Assembly (NCBI GenBank): GCA_024663395.1
Contig: JANFAH010000002.1
Coordinates: 6,262,001-6,326,000, forward strand
From: Pisolithus tinctorius
Taxonomy: Eukaryota > Basidiomycota > Agaricomycetes > Boletales > Pisolithaceae
Reading direction: 5' to 3'
Length of the DNA: 64,000 nt
In this document: piece by piece, positions 10,319 to 20,667 of the stretch
Numbering within the stretch: position 1 is the stretch's first letter
How the letters are laid out: each line of letters begins with the position of its first letter
Program-made: the position numbers and the translations under genes
Notes under the pieces: model-generated
Told to the model about the DNA's origin: nothing
What the model saw: the letters and a program-made list of their open reading frames with translations, nothing else
Databases searched by the model: none

Positions 10319-10904
10319 TGTCATGACCGTGTCTAGACCACCCTAGACCGGCTCTACACCGGTCTCGACCGGTCCCATCCAACCCTTGCCCCAGTCCCGG
10401 CCTTAACCCTTCGACCCAGAAACGTGCTAGCTCGCGAGGCACTGCAAGGCAGTGCCCAGTCGAGTTGTCCCCTCAGTTAGTACTGGGCCGGTGTAACACC
10501 CGGCCCAGCCACATCCTCTGCCCCGGTTCCCAGTAATCCCTTGTTCATAGTCTTTGCTTGATAAGATTCTTTGTAACATTACTTACCAATATGTTTACCA
10601 ATCATTGCTGTACCGGCGCAGACCGGTCTCCGGTGCTACGTTACACTTAGGTTACTTCTAGTATTTAAGCCGTAGGATATTCTGTTTAGCCTCAGTCTGA
10701 AATCAAACTAGTTCTCGCCTTAACCCAGTCTCTCTCGTCCTCTGTCTTCTGTCTCTCGACCGGACTACGGCCCACGCAAGGGAATAGCGCTGCGCCCTCA
10801 GTCGCTAAGTTAATAGTCCAAAACCCCTTGATATCTCGTATTACCCTCCAACCCTCGACCGGACTCCGGACTGGCCTTGGACCGGTAAAGACCCGGACTT
10901 AACA
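10319..10904 (+). repeat. 5' LTR of Element 2
   Basis: 586 bp, nearly identical to 17458-18044, with TG...CA ends. A diverged relative survives as a solo LTR at 40056-40580. Confidence 0.95.
10662..10703 (+). promoter_or_regulatory. TATA-like box and predicted self-primer of Element 2
   Basis: TATTTAAG at 10662-10669 is followed 32 bp later by AGTCTGAAAT (10694-10703). This is the exact reverse complement of ATTTCAGACT just past the LTR (10907-10916). The spacing fits a transcription start, so the mRNA 5' end can prime reverse transcription. The same word is kept in the solo LTR at 40056-40580. Confidence 0.75.
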
Positions 10905-10906
10905 GT

Positions 10907-10916
10907 ATTTCAGACT
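10907..10916 (+). promoter_or_regulatory. Self-priming PBS of Element 2
   Basis: ATTTCAGACT, 2 nt after the LTR end, is perfectly complementary over 10 nt to the predicted mRNA start. No TGG is present at the expected tRNA-PBS position. Confidence 0.75.
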
Positions 10917-10972
10917 CACACTTGTGTGGGTCAAACACCCTTCTACTCAATCCTCAGCATCACACCCTCGGC

Positions 10973-12365
10973 ATGCCTACCCAAACTAGAACCCAAGCAG
11001 CACGGGCACGTGCTACCACCAACCCAAATTCCGCTTCAGCAGTCGACTTGCGCTGCGCCGCTGCCCTGGTGTCCTTAGGGACAGCCAGAAGGTCGCCCGG
11101 TGAAGTCAATAACTTCAGGGGCTTCTCAGCCTGTAGATCCACTACCCCCATCCCTAACCAACCTCTCGCACCCACTAATGATCCGGATGATGAACCGGAC
11201 CCGGACAAACCAGATGACCTCAATCCCAGTGGTAATAACCCCGGTGATGATGGTCCTGGCGACGACGGGCCGGGAGATGACCCGGACAATGACAATGAAG
11301 AACCCCTCCCAGAAGATGATGTCGAGCCTGGTGTAACCGTGCTCGATAATCTTGCCAAAGCCATAGAGCTCCTCACACGTAATGCTCGCACCGGCTCTGA
11401 ATCATCCTCCAGAACCAAGTTGCTGCGAACCAGGACACCTTCGATGGGACAGACCCAAAGAAGCTGCGCGCATTTCCTTATCCAGTGCGAACTCAACTTC
11501 CTGAGACCGGCCCCGGGCCTTTCGAAGTGATCAAGCCAAGGTCACTTTCGCGCAGTCATTTCTTAAAGGAATGGCTCTCGAGTGGTTCGAACTGGACCTA
11601 CTTGGGACTGAAGACCCGGAGGACCGGCCCTACTGGATGGACTCTTGGAAGGAGTTCAGTCATAGAACTTCAAACAACTTTCGGACCTCACGACCCGGTG
11701 AGCTGACGCTGAAAGCCAGCTAGACCACCTCCAGATGAAAGATAATCACCAGGGTCAATAAGTACGTGGTCGAGTTCAACCGGCTTGCCTCACAAGTCCA
11801 GGGATACGGTGATGGCGCTCTGCGCCACTTCTTCTACACCGGTCTCCCCGACCGTATCAAAGATGAGGTCTGCCGGGTCGGCAAACCAAGAACCCTTCAC
11901 GAGCTTCGCCACCTAGCCCAGGAGATTGACAGCACGTTACTGGGAGCGCAAAGAGGAGGTTCAGCGGTCTAGTAAACACCAGGGGTCGTCCTCTGGTAAC
12001 AAGTCTACTCCCAACTCCGGCCACAGTAATCAGTCTAAGCCCGGTCAAGAGAAATCCAAGACCGGCAACAACTCCGGAAATAGCAACTCCGGTAGCCAAA
12101 CTCAGTCCAAACCCGCCTCGACCGGTCAGACCAGCTCTAACACAACCAAGCCAGGACTCAAACAAACTTGGGCAAGGACGGCAAGTTGACACCGGAGGAG
12201 CGCAAACGCCGTAGAGACAATAACCTCTGTATGTTCTGTGGGGGAACCGGACATTTTGCCGACAAGTGCCCCAAGAAAGCCGGGAAAGCCAAAGCTCGCG
12301 CTGCGGCCACCTCTGAGGCAGCACCGGCCTCAACCTCGGGCTCTGCCCCCGAGGCAAAAAAATAG
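10973..12365 (+). pseudogene. gag: Element 2 gag, frameshifted
   Basis: Starts at ATG 10973 with a basic N-terminus. A Pro/Asp-rich low-complexity stretch follows (about 11160-11330). The capsid-like region is spread over three frames with shifts near 11450-11510 and 11690-11760. ORF 11766-11972 (HFFYTGLPDRIKDE...) carries the C-terminal capsid part. A Ser/Asn/Gly-rich linker precedes a CCHC knuckle, [14 protein letters not shown] (about 12230-12271), and the frame ends at TAG 12363-12365. It cannot be translated as one protein. Confidence 0.85.
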
Positions 12366-12523
12366 GTAGCAGCTCTCAGGACTCCGCACAGACTGAGAGC
12401 TGCGTTGACTCCGGCTGTGCACCCTCGGAGGCCCGCCTCAACACGTCCGCTCTTTCTAATCCAAACTCGTTAACCCCCCATGTTTCTATTGTCAGTCATG
12501 AGTTACCCCGGTTTCGTACACTA

Positions 12524-12784
12524 GTGGACTCCGGTTCCACGCATAGTTTCATAGATAAAGACTTTGTTAATCAACACTCCTTTGCCCCTTATCCCGTGTC
12601 CCCTATCCAACTCCGGCTCTTTGATGGGTCGTCAAGTTTCGTCATCACTCAAGCAGTAGATCTTTCGGTTCAATTTGCGACCGGCGATGTCACCCCGGTA
12701 ACCCTGTTTCTAGCCCCGTTGGATTCCGAATGTAAGATAGTCCTTGGACATGACTGGCTCACCCGCTACAATCCAGTCGATTGA
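12524..12784 (+). pseudogene. pol: Element 2 protease domain
   Basis: VDSGSTHSFID marks the retroviral-type aspartic protease active site, and the C-terminal flap/helix region is VLGHDWLTRYNP. The frame ends at TGA 12782-12784, and the connection to RT is in other frames. Confidence 0.85.
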
Positions 12785-13053
12785 TTGGGTATTGAGCAGT
12801 CTAACTTTCCGGACATCTACAGGAGGAATGCCAACCCCGTCGACACCCCCTGCCACACCGGTCTTAACCGGTCTTCCCAAACCCGGTCTACCTGACCAAC
12901 CCAACCCCGGCCCTGCGCCATCTGTACCATCCTGTCGACTCACCGGTTCGCACCCCCCTGAAAGCTCCCCCTATCGCCCTGATCAATGCAGCTGCGTATG
13001 TACGCGCTTGCAAACTAGAGGGATCTACCCAATTCCAACTTCATCTATGCCCA

Positions 13054-14481
13054 TTGGACCCGGTCCTGGCCCGGTCTACTTCTACCGGTCCTCCACCAGA
13101 CCTGGCCGGTGTACCAAAGGACTACCACGACTTTGCTGACGTCTTTAGCAAAGCCAAGGCCTCTACTCTCCCCCCACACCGAGAGTACGACCTTAAGATC
13201 GAATTGGAAGAGGGTACTACACCACCCGTAGGAACCATCTACTCGCTATCCCCGGTCGAGCTGCAAGCTCTCCGGGCGTTCATCGACGAAAACCTGACTA
13301 CCGGTTTCATCCGGCCCACCTCTTCCCCCTACACTGCACTGGTCCTCTTCGTAAAGAAGAAGGACGGCTTCACTCCGGTTATGTGTTGACTTCCGGGGCC
13401 TTAACAAGCTCACCAAGAAAGACCGGTATCCCCTACCACTAATATCTGATCTACTCGACTCCCCTAGCCGCTGCCAAAATCTACACTAAGATCGACTTAA
13501 GGCATGCGTACCACCTCGTCCGGATTGCACCCGGGGATGAGTGGAAAACTGCCTTCAGAACTGCGCTATGGGTCTTACGAGTGGTTGGTGATGCCTTTCG
13601 GTCTTACCAATGCCCCGGCCACCTTCCAGCGGTTCGTCAATTCAATCTTTGCAGATATGCTAGATGTCTGCGTCGTCGTCTACCTCGACGACATTTTAAT
13701 CTACTCCGGAGATGAGTCATCACATAAGCAGCACTGTCCAGGGAGGTTCTTCGCCGGCTCCGGTTGCATGGCCTGTATGCCAAACCGGAGAAGTGCGAAT
13801 TCCACTCGGACTCTGTGGAATACTTGGGTTACCACTTGTCCCCGGCCGGCCTTACCATGTCTTCAGAGAAAGTCAAAGCTATCTGCGACTGGCCTGAACC
13901 CCGGAAGGTAAAGGACATTCAGTCCTTCCTGGGCTTCGCCAATTTCTATCGCCGGTTCATCTTTAACTACTCGGACATAGTGGTACCTCTAACCCTGGTT
14001 GACACGCAAAGGTGCTCCCTGGAACTTTTCTGAGGAGTGCCGCCGGTCTTTCAATAAACTCAAGCAGGCCTTCACTACTGCCCCGGTCCTAACTCACTTT
14101 TCCCCGGAAGCTCCTATTACCGTCGAGACTGATGCTTCTGACTACGCCATAGCTGGTATTCTGTCCATCACCGGTGGTGATGGTCAAATCCGGCCGGTTG
14201 CATTCTACTCTCGCACCTTAACAGCCCCGGAGCTAAACTATGACACCCATGATAAGGAATTACTCGCGATCTTCGAGGCATTCCGGACATGGTGGCATTA
14301 CTTAGAAGGCTCTGCAGTACCGGTTGACGTTGTCACCGATCACAAGAACCTGGAGTACTTCTCCACTTCAAAGGTATTAACCCGGCGCCAGGCGCGCTGG
14401 TCTGAGTTCTTGTCACAGTTCAATATGGTTATCCGGTTCAGACCCGGTAAACTCGGTGCTAAGCCTGACTGCCCTAACTAG
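13054..14481 (+). pseudogene. pol: Element 2 reverse transcriptase and RNase H, frameshifted
   Basis: RT pieces: [15 protein letters not shown] and [16 protein letters not shown] (13150-13370), then [40 protein letters not shown] and [20 protein letters not shown] in shifted frames. The catalytic [11 protein letters not shown] lies near 13675-13710. The thumb region is LGFANFYRRF. RNase H follows (ETDASDYAI, HDKELLAIFEA, VTDHKNLEYF). Frameshifts occur near 13385, 13470, 13550, 13720 and 14000. The catalytic motifs survive but no complete product is possible. Confidence 0.9.
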
Positions 14482-14756
14482 ACGATGGGACGTCTACCCC
14501 AAAGAGGGGGATAGCGACTATGCCCGGGTCAACCCACAGAATCTCAGACCGGTCTTCACGCAGGAACAGCTAGCCACCTCCCTGCGCGCCACCTACCTTG
14601 AATACCCGGTCCTACGTGCTGTTGCACTGATGGACGTGGAGAAGCTACATAATGATATTCTCTCAGCCCTACCCTCAGACCCGGTCGCCCAAGTCCGGTT
14701 CTCAGACACATCAGATTCCCGGTGGTCAGTTGATGACACCGGCTTCCTCTGTCTAG

Positions 14757-15884
14757 ATGGAAGAATCTATGTACCGGACTCTAATGACCTTCGCCTTCCG
14801 TGTCTTGAGGTTTAAACATGATCATCCCTTGTCTGGCCACTTCGGCCAGAACAGGACACTAGAGCTCATCCGGCGCGAGTACACCTGGCCCGGCCTAAGG
14901 ACATTCGTCAAAGACTATGTCCGGTCTTGTACTACCTGCGCCCGGGCCAAGGTACCCCGCCACCTGGCCTTATGGCCTACTCAAACAACTCCCAGTGCCA
15001 GAGAAGCCATGGAATTCCATCTCGATGGATTTCATAGAGCAACTCCCTGGCCTCAACCGGCTTCACCGCCATCCTCGTCGTGGTCGACCGGCTCTCAAAG
15101 CAAGCCATCTTCATACCTACTCACGACACCATCACAGCCCCTGAGCTCGCCAAACTCTTCCTCATGCACGTGTTCTCTAAGCACGGTGTACCGGCCCATG
15201 TAACCTCAGACCGGGGATCAGAGTTCGTATCCCACTTCTTCCGGTCTCTAGGTAAAGCTCTAGACATGCGTCTACATTTCACCTCCGGGTATCACCCAGA
15301 GGGGGATGGTCAGACAGAGCGCACCAACCAGACCCTCGAACAGTATCTCCTGGGTCTACTGTAACTACCAACAGGATAACTGGGCCGAGTTACTACCGCT
15401 AGCTGAGTTTGCTTACAATAATGCACCCAGCGCTACGACCGGGGTATCACCCTTCTTCGCGAATAAGGGTTACCACCCTAATATCTCGGTCTTCCCTGAG
15501 CGCGACCTCACTTCCAACTGGGCTCGTGATTACGCAGTCGACTTAGATTCACTGCATCAGTACCTACGTGAAGAAATGACTCTCGCCCAGCAACGCTACC
15601 AAGGACCGGCAGATGCTAAGCGCATGCCGGCCCCGGACTTCAAAGTGGGCGACAATGTCTATGTAAAAGCCAAGTACTTCCGGTCGACCCGGCCCTCCAA
15701 GAAACTAAGTGAGAAGAACCTTGGGCCCTACCCCATAATAGCCCAGGCCGGCTCTCACTCGTTCACCCTGCTGTCTACCAGACTCTATGCGCGCTGTACA
15801 CCCGGTCTTCCACGTATCCCAAGCTTGAACCGGCCATTCCAAATACCATACCCAACCGGTCTCAACCTCCACCCCCACCAGTAG
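14757..15884 (+). pseudogene. pol: Element 2 integrase, frameshifted
   Basis: The zinc-binding domain shows HDHPLSGHFG and SCTTCARAK. The catalytic core shows SMDFIEQLPG, VDRLSKQAIF, TSDRGSEFVSHFF and DGQTERTNQTLEQYL, so the DDE residues are visible. The C-terminal region contains WAELLPLAEFAYN and FKVGDNVYVKAKYF. A frameshift near 15060 splits the core, and another near 15360 splits the C-terminal part. Confidence 0.9.
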
Positions 15885-16105
15885 ATGTCGACGGCGACTT
15901 AGAATTCGAAGTAGCAGAGATACTCGATTCGAAGGTCGACCGGCGCAGAAAGTGTTGGTTGCAGTACCTGGTCCGGTGGACCGGCTACGAGGGAACTGAC
16001 GAAGAGGCTACCTGGGTATTAGCAACAGAGCTGGACAACGCTTCAGAACTCGTCCAAGAATATCATGACCGGTACCCAGACAAACCCGGTCCTTTCAAGA
16101 AATAG
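15881..16105 (+). pseudogene. pol: Element 2 C-terminal chromodomain
   Basis: This frame encodes FEVAEILDSKVDRRRKCWLQ, then YLVRWTGYEGTDEEATWV and a helix, and ends at TAG 16103-16105. The aromatic YLVRWTGY strand and the WV position are typical of chromodomains. It probably targets integration to modified chromatin. Confidence 0.85.
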
Positions 16106-16286
16106 TCTAGAACCGGTCTCAAGTTTCCTTTCCTCTTTATCTGTTTCTCCTATCTAGTACTTACCATGTCTTGATTTCCTTTACTTTTCTCTATATTGTT
16201 TTCTTTCACACTTCAGAACCAGAACCGGGCATTGGCATTCACAAAGCGTACAGAAAGGGAAGGTACTACTCCACACGCACGCAACC

Positions 16287-17326
16287 TCAGACTTGGGACC
16301 CAGCAGAACTGGCACCGGCCTGATCACCTGACTCAGACCGGGACCGGCTTTCCTCCTCTTCCTCCCTCAGCCCCTCCAACTCATCGTCGAGTCCCTCGAC
16401 TTCCCTGTCTTCCTCGTCGGTGGTGTCCCGGTCTGAAGGCACTTCCAGCGCCAGGAATTCGAAGCGCTCTTCAACGTAGGTTTCATACGACCGGGCGAAC
16501 CGGTAGAAGTTTCGGGAAACCTCCTTTTGCACTGTCGCAAGACTGGCCATGTTGTCGGCCACACGCTCCACCGCCTTGATCAGGCGCTCCATCTGATCGC
16601 TGGTAACAGGACCGGCCCCGGTCTCAGCACCGGTCTTCTTCGTCGAAGGCCCCTCCTCTACATCGTCCTCCTCGTCACCTGCACCCTCGGTTACCTTTGC
16701 AGATGGACGTCGCAACCTCTTCTTCTTCTCACCCGCGCGAGGGGACGTCACATCCACTTTCCTCTTCCCCTTATCCCCAGCTGGCCCAGCACCGGCCTCA
16801 CCTTCGACCGGCCACCGGCAGCGCTCCTTGAGCTCGTTGCACCAGTTACACGCCAGGCGCCTCTTCTTACTGTCGGTGCTGCGCAGACAGGTCGTGTTGG
16901 TCCGGGCGCAGCGAAGGCAGCTGGTGGAGTGTTAGTTATCAACACCGGTGGTGGTCATCACAGTACTCACCGAGGGTCCATCACCTTGACGTTTGAACCA
17001 GCCCCGGCCGAACTACCCACCAGGGCGTCTGCCCGCCGGCTCTCCTCTGCCCTTCTGGCTTCTTCAGCCTTGCGTGCGGCCTCTACTCTCTGCGCCTCAG
17101 CCTCTGCGCATGCCCTCTCCTCTTCGAGCCGGGCTTGCTCCTGCCTCTCAGCCTCCAACCGGGCTTCCTCCTGCGCCTTCGCCTTGCACCTCTTGCGCTC
17201 GGCCAGCTTTCCCCGGATGGCCTCGTCGTCATCGTCGCTGCCCACCCGCAGCTCTTCGCTCGTCGCCCAGGTCAGGTCGAGCGGGAGTTCTTGATCGTAT
17301 GGTGTTCTGGACCGGCGAATAGACAT
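16287..17326 (-). CDS. Intact antisense gene in Element 2: Zn2Cys6-type cluster protein, 2 exons
   Basis: Minus-strand exons 17326-16971 and 16920-16287 flank a 50-nt intron (GTGAGT donor, CTAAC branch-like site, CCACCAG acceptor). They total 990 nt, 329 aa. The N-terminus (SRTPYDQELPLDLTW) leads into a long charged Glu/Arg/Ala coiled coil (about residues 40-110). The splice junction then creates a Cys array CX2CX6CX12CX2CX6C (CLRCARTNTTC ... CNWCNELKERC), which fits the fungal Zn2Cys6 spacing. A basic KKKRLRR patch, an acidic stretch, a second helix (MERLIKAVERVADNMA) and an acidic tail follow. Pol of the same element is frameshifted, yet this gene has no stop or frameshift, which suggests separate selection or a younger state. 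A role in regulating the element or host chromatin is inference only. Confidence 0.8.
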
Positions 17327-17445
17327 GTCGAAGTGAGGAAACAAACCTGAAGTGGACCGGTCTTAAGTCCCCCGGTTTTCAAGGTCAGACACAAAATTTT
17401 CGATCTCAGCATTGTCCTCATTGGAGCCTCATGGGCTTGGCTCCA

Positions 17446-17457
17446 AGAGGGGGATAC
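17446..17457 (+). promoter_or_regulatory. Polypurine tract of Element 2
   Basis: AGAGGGGGATAC immediately precedes the 3' LTR, the usual primer site for plus-strand synthesis. Confidence 0.8.
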
Positions 17458-18044
17458 TGTCATGACCATGTCTAGACCACCCTAGACCGGCTCTACACCG
17501 GTCTCGACCGGTCCCATCCAACCCTTGCCCCGGTCCCGGCCTTAACCCTTCGACCCAGAAACGTGCTAGCTCGCGAGGCACTGCAAGGCAGTGCCCAGTC
17601 GAGTTGTCCCCTCAGTTAGTACCGGGCCGGTGTAACACCCAGCCCAGCCACATCCTCTGCCCCGGTTCCCAGTAATCCCTTGTTCATAGTCTTTGCTTGA
17701 TAAGATTCTTTGTAACATTACTTACCAATATGTTTACCAATCATTGCTGTACCGGCGCAGACCGGTCTCCGGTGCTACGTTACACTTAGGTTACTTCTAG
17801 TATTTAAGCCGTAGGATATTCTGTTTAGCCTCAGTCTGAAATCAAACTAGTTCTCGCCTTAACCCGGTCTCTCTCGTCCTCTGTCTTCTGTCTCTCGACC
17901 GGACTATGGCCCACGCAAGGGAATAGTGCTGTGCCCTCAGTCGCTAAGTCCAATAGTCCAAAACCCCTTGATATCTCGTATTACCCTCCAACCCTCGACC
18001 GGACTCCGGACCGGCCTTGGACCGGTAAAGACCCGGACTTAACA
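17458..18044 (+). repeat. 3' LTR of Element 2
   Basis: 587 bp, matching 10319-10904. It is followed by the TSD ATCAC (18045-18049). Confidence 0.95.
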
Positions 18045-18049
18045 ATCAC

Positions 18050-19303
18050 GAGTCTGCCGGACACCCTGGACAAAAGGCAATGTTGGTGAAAATGCATAAA
18101 GAAGTGTGGTGGGAAGGTATGGGAAAAGATATCAAGGCCTATGTATCTGGATGTCCACAATGCCAGACCACCAAGGTCATCATGCATCTGCCAACCCCGC
18201 CTGTCATCCCACATGATACTCCCAAGGTCGCCTTCCTGTTCCAGCAGGTGTCTATGGATCTCATCACCAATCTCCTGGTCTCTGGAGAACAGAAATACGA
18301 CTCAATTCTCACGGTTGTCGATCAAGGCCTTACAAAGGCTGCCCTGTTCGTTCCGTGTCATAAATCCATTGATTCTGTTGGGGTTGCCCGACTTTTCCAT
18401 CAGTTCATTTATTCCCGATTTGGGGTACCAGAATCGGTAATCTCAGATCGCGGGCCGCAATTTGCCTCCTCCTTTACCAAGGAACTTTACAAGGCTATAG
18501 GGGTCAAAACGAAGCTAAGTACTGGGTATCATCCTCAAACTAATGGAGAAAGTGAACGTGTCAATCAAGAAGTGGAAGGATACTTGCGTCTTTATTGTTC
18601 CGAGTTTCCAAACTCTTGGGCGTCGAAACTCCCTTCCGCTGAATTCACCCATAACTCCCGGATCCACTCTGTACACAAAATGACCCCATTCTCGTTAATC
18701 CTTGGATATGACCCTTCCCCCTATCCGGAAAAACGACTCACTCCAGTCCCGTCCGTCGACGAAAGACTAGAACGACTTGCATCCTCCTGGGATGTCACCA
18801 TTATCGCACATAAGAAAGCACAGGAACTGATGCGTTTGCGCAGCAAAGGGTCCTATGAACCGCCTAGAGTCGGAGATCAAGTTCTCCTTGACGTAGGCCA
18901 TCTTAGGATCAAAAACCAGTGCGACAAGATTGTGCCCCGACGTCTCGGACCCTTCAATGTGACTCAAGTCGTGTCACCGGTTGCCTTCTGCTTGGAGTTA
19001 CCTCCAACTTGGAAGGTCCATCCAGTGTTCCACGCTTCTCAGATCTTTCCCTACGTTGAAAACGAGGTGTATGGGACTGCGCCCGCAGCTCCTTTACCCG
19101 AGTTGGTCAATGATGAAATTGAATGGGAGGTAGAGGCTATACTACATCATAAAACTGATGGTCATAGAGGACAGCGCCACTACCTGGTCAAGTGGAAAGG
19201 ATTCCCCCATTCATCAAATACGTGGGAACCCGAGGAACATATAAAAAGTCATGCCTCAGAAGCCCTCGACCAGTACAAGCTCGCTCATCACCTCAGAAAT
19301 TAA
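18050..19303 (+). pseudogene. pol: Element 1 pol, part 3: integrase and chromodomain
   Basis: Open without stops for 417 codons and in frame with part 2 once Element 2 and one TSD are removed. The zinc-binding HHCC domain is completed here (AGHPG, then CPQCQ). The catalytic core shows SMDLITNL, VISDRGPQFASSF and NGESERVNQEVE, giving Asp, Asp and Glu. A C-terminal chromodomain (EWEVEAILHHK, YLVKWKGFPHSSNTWEPEEH) ends the protein at TAA 19301-19303. This domain set defines a chromovirus. Confidence 0.92.
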
Positions 19304-20647
19304 ATGGACTCCCCCCGCTCTGTCAATACTGAGAACGACTATGCTGACCTCCTTGGAGAATCCCTTTATGACCCCGCAGCCGACAGGGACGACTTACTTG
19401 TCCCCCCCATCACCTGTTATCGCCGCTCCCCTCCCCCGCGTGCCGCCACCTGTGTTTCTGAATTGGACACCTCGTCCCCCATCTCACAGTGGGAGGTACC
19501 GACCCCTGTTGCCCACCCTCTCCGACCGCATCCACAGCAAGGCTTCATGGTCCGCTGAGTACCAGCCCCGAAGCCCAGAGTCTCCGTCAGTGGGGACAGT
19601 AAGCCAAAGGGAAAGGGAAAGGGTAAAGAAGTCCCTTGTAATGACACTGATTGTAGAGAGCCCGCCCCCAGTCCTGCCAATGCTTCCAGCCCTGCCGACT
19701 TTCACCCCGAATCCGTCTCCTCCTGCAACATCACCCTTGACCTGCTCGCCTCAGTCGCCCTTGCCAGGGATGACGAGCCGTGATTACCAATCTCAGCAAG
19801 TGACTACTTGGACGTTGTTAGGGCGCTTGACGTCTTCAATGATGGGGACAACATTGACGGGTGTACACCGGAACAAGTTAAGTATTTTGGGGTGCTGTCT
19901 GAAATCTACAGAGCGGCAGACGTGATAGGACAGGCTACCAACAAGATTCGTACCGCTCAACTCTCTGGAACCGCTCCTCTCGCTGAAGTCATCATGGTCT
20001 CTATGCTCGAAAAGGGATATTTGGACATTTTAGAAGCTGTCACTGGAGGGGCCTTCCACCACCTTCGTGATTGGCAGATTGGGGAGTTCCTAGCCCCCAC
20101 GGTGTCGCAGCTCTTGGAGAGAATTAAACCTAAACAAGAACCGGTGATCCCCGAACTGAAAACTGGCGCAGGTCAGGATGTCCAGTGGAACCCACCCTTG
20201 GAGTTCCTGGACAATGCCATGGTTTTTAAAGAGGTCAGTCGTCGTCTTGGAATGGCCGCTAACGGGTCCACTTGGGAGGCCCTCCTCCAGAACGCTAGTT
20301 GGGCCGGGCTCGGAAAGGATTTTCACAATGCCCTCTATACCACCGACCCTATCCCTGCGGTTCCCTTCGTCCCCATCCCTGAATCTAACCTTTGATACTA
20401 TCTCGGAGGATGGGAGCCTGTCCCGGAGGGACATCCCCTTTACAAGCATGCATGCTACCAGTGCCGTTACTTGGGACATTGGTCCTGCCATAATGGACAG
20501 GGGTCACGTTGGACCCCCACTGCTGTTGATACCGCCGCCTCCCCACCGTCTCCATCGCCTCCGGTGCCCGTCACCTCTCATACCCACTCTCACCGTCCTC
20601 CCACGCTGTCCGCTTCCCGATCTCTCCGCTTGTCCTCAAGGGTCTGA
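19304..20647 (+). pseudogene. Element 1 extra ORF after pol (ORF3) with Cys/His motif, three in-frame TGA
   Basis: ATG 19304 immediately follows the pol stop. One frame runs to TGA 20645-20647, interrupted only by TGA at 19556, 19781 and 20393; CGA to TGA would explain all three. Layout: acidic and proline-rich N-terminus, Lys/Gly linker (KPKGKGKGK), a helical domain of ~190 residues (YFGVLSEIYRAADVIGQATN ...), then WEPVPEGHPLYKHACYQC and a CX2CX4HX2CH cluster, and a Ser/Pro/Thr-rich tail. Not recognised. It is not an obvious envelope gene, since no signal peptide or transmembrane segment is visible. A post-pol sense ORF is unusual for chromoviruses. Confidence 0.6.
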
Positions 20648-20654
20648 GGACCTT

Positions 20655-20667
20655 AGAGGGGGGGTGG
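20655..20667 (+). promoter_or_regulatory. Polypurine tract of Element 1
   Basis: AGAGGGGGGGTGG directly precedes the 3' LTR. Confidence 0.85.

Larger units (their letters stand above)
10319..18044 (+). mobile_element. Element 2: second Ty3/gypsy chromovirus, nested in Element 1 integrase
   Basis: LTRs of 586 and 587 bp (TGTCATGACC...CTTAACA) flanked by a perfect 5-bp TSD ATCAC (10314-10318, 18045-18049). Internally, gag, protease, RT, RNase H, integrase and chromodomain are all recognisable but broken by several frameshifts. Between pol and the 3' LTR lies an antisense, spliced, intact gene. It is rich in CCGG/ACCGG words, unlike Element 1. The LTR pair differs at about ten sites, almost all CG/TG/CA transitions. 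Confidence 0.95.

Noticed and set aside
10960..11496. Minus-strand 178-codon ORF over Element 2 gag
   Set aside because: Low-complexity Ser/Gly/Pro shadow of the Asp/Pro-rich gag N-terminus.
16527..17294. Plus-strand 255-codon ORF in Element 2
   Set aside because: It is the shadow of the antisense spliced gene. It crosses the minus-strand intron and has no recognisable domain.
4106..20395. Programmed UGA readthrough or UGA recoding in Element 1
   Set aside because: TGA also serves as a normal stop nearby (SANT gene flank, zinc-finger exons), and the same TGA bias occurs in unrelated pseudogenes. CpG deamination is simpler.
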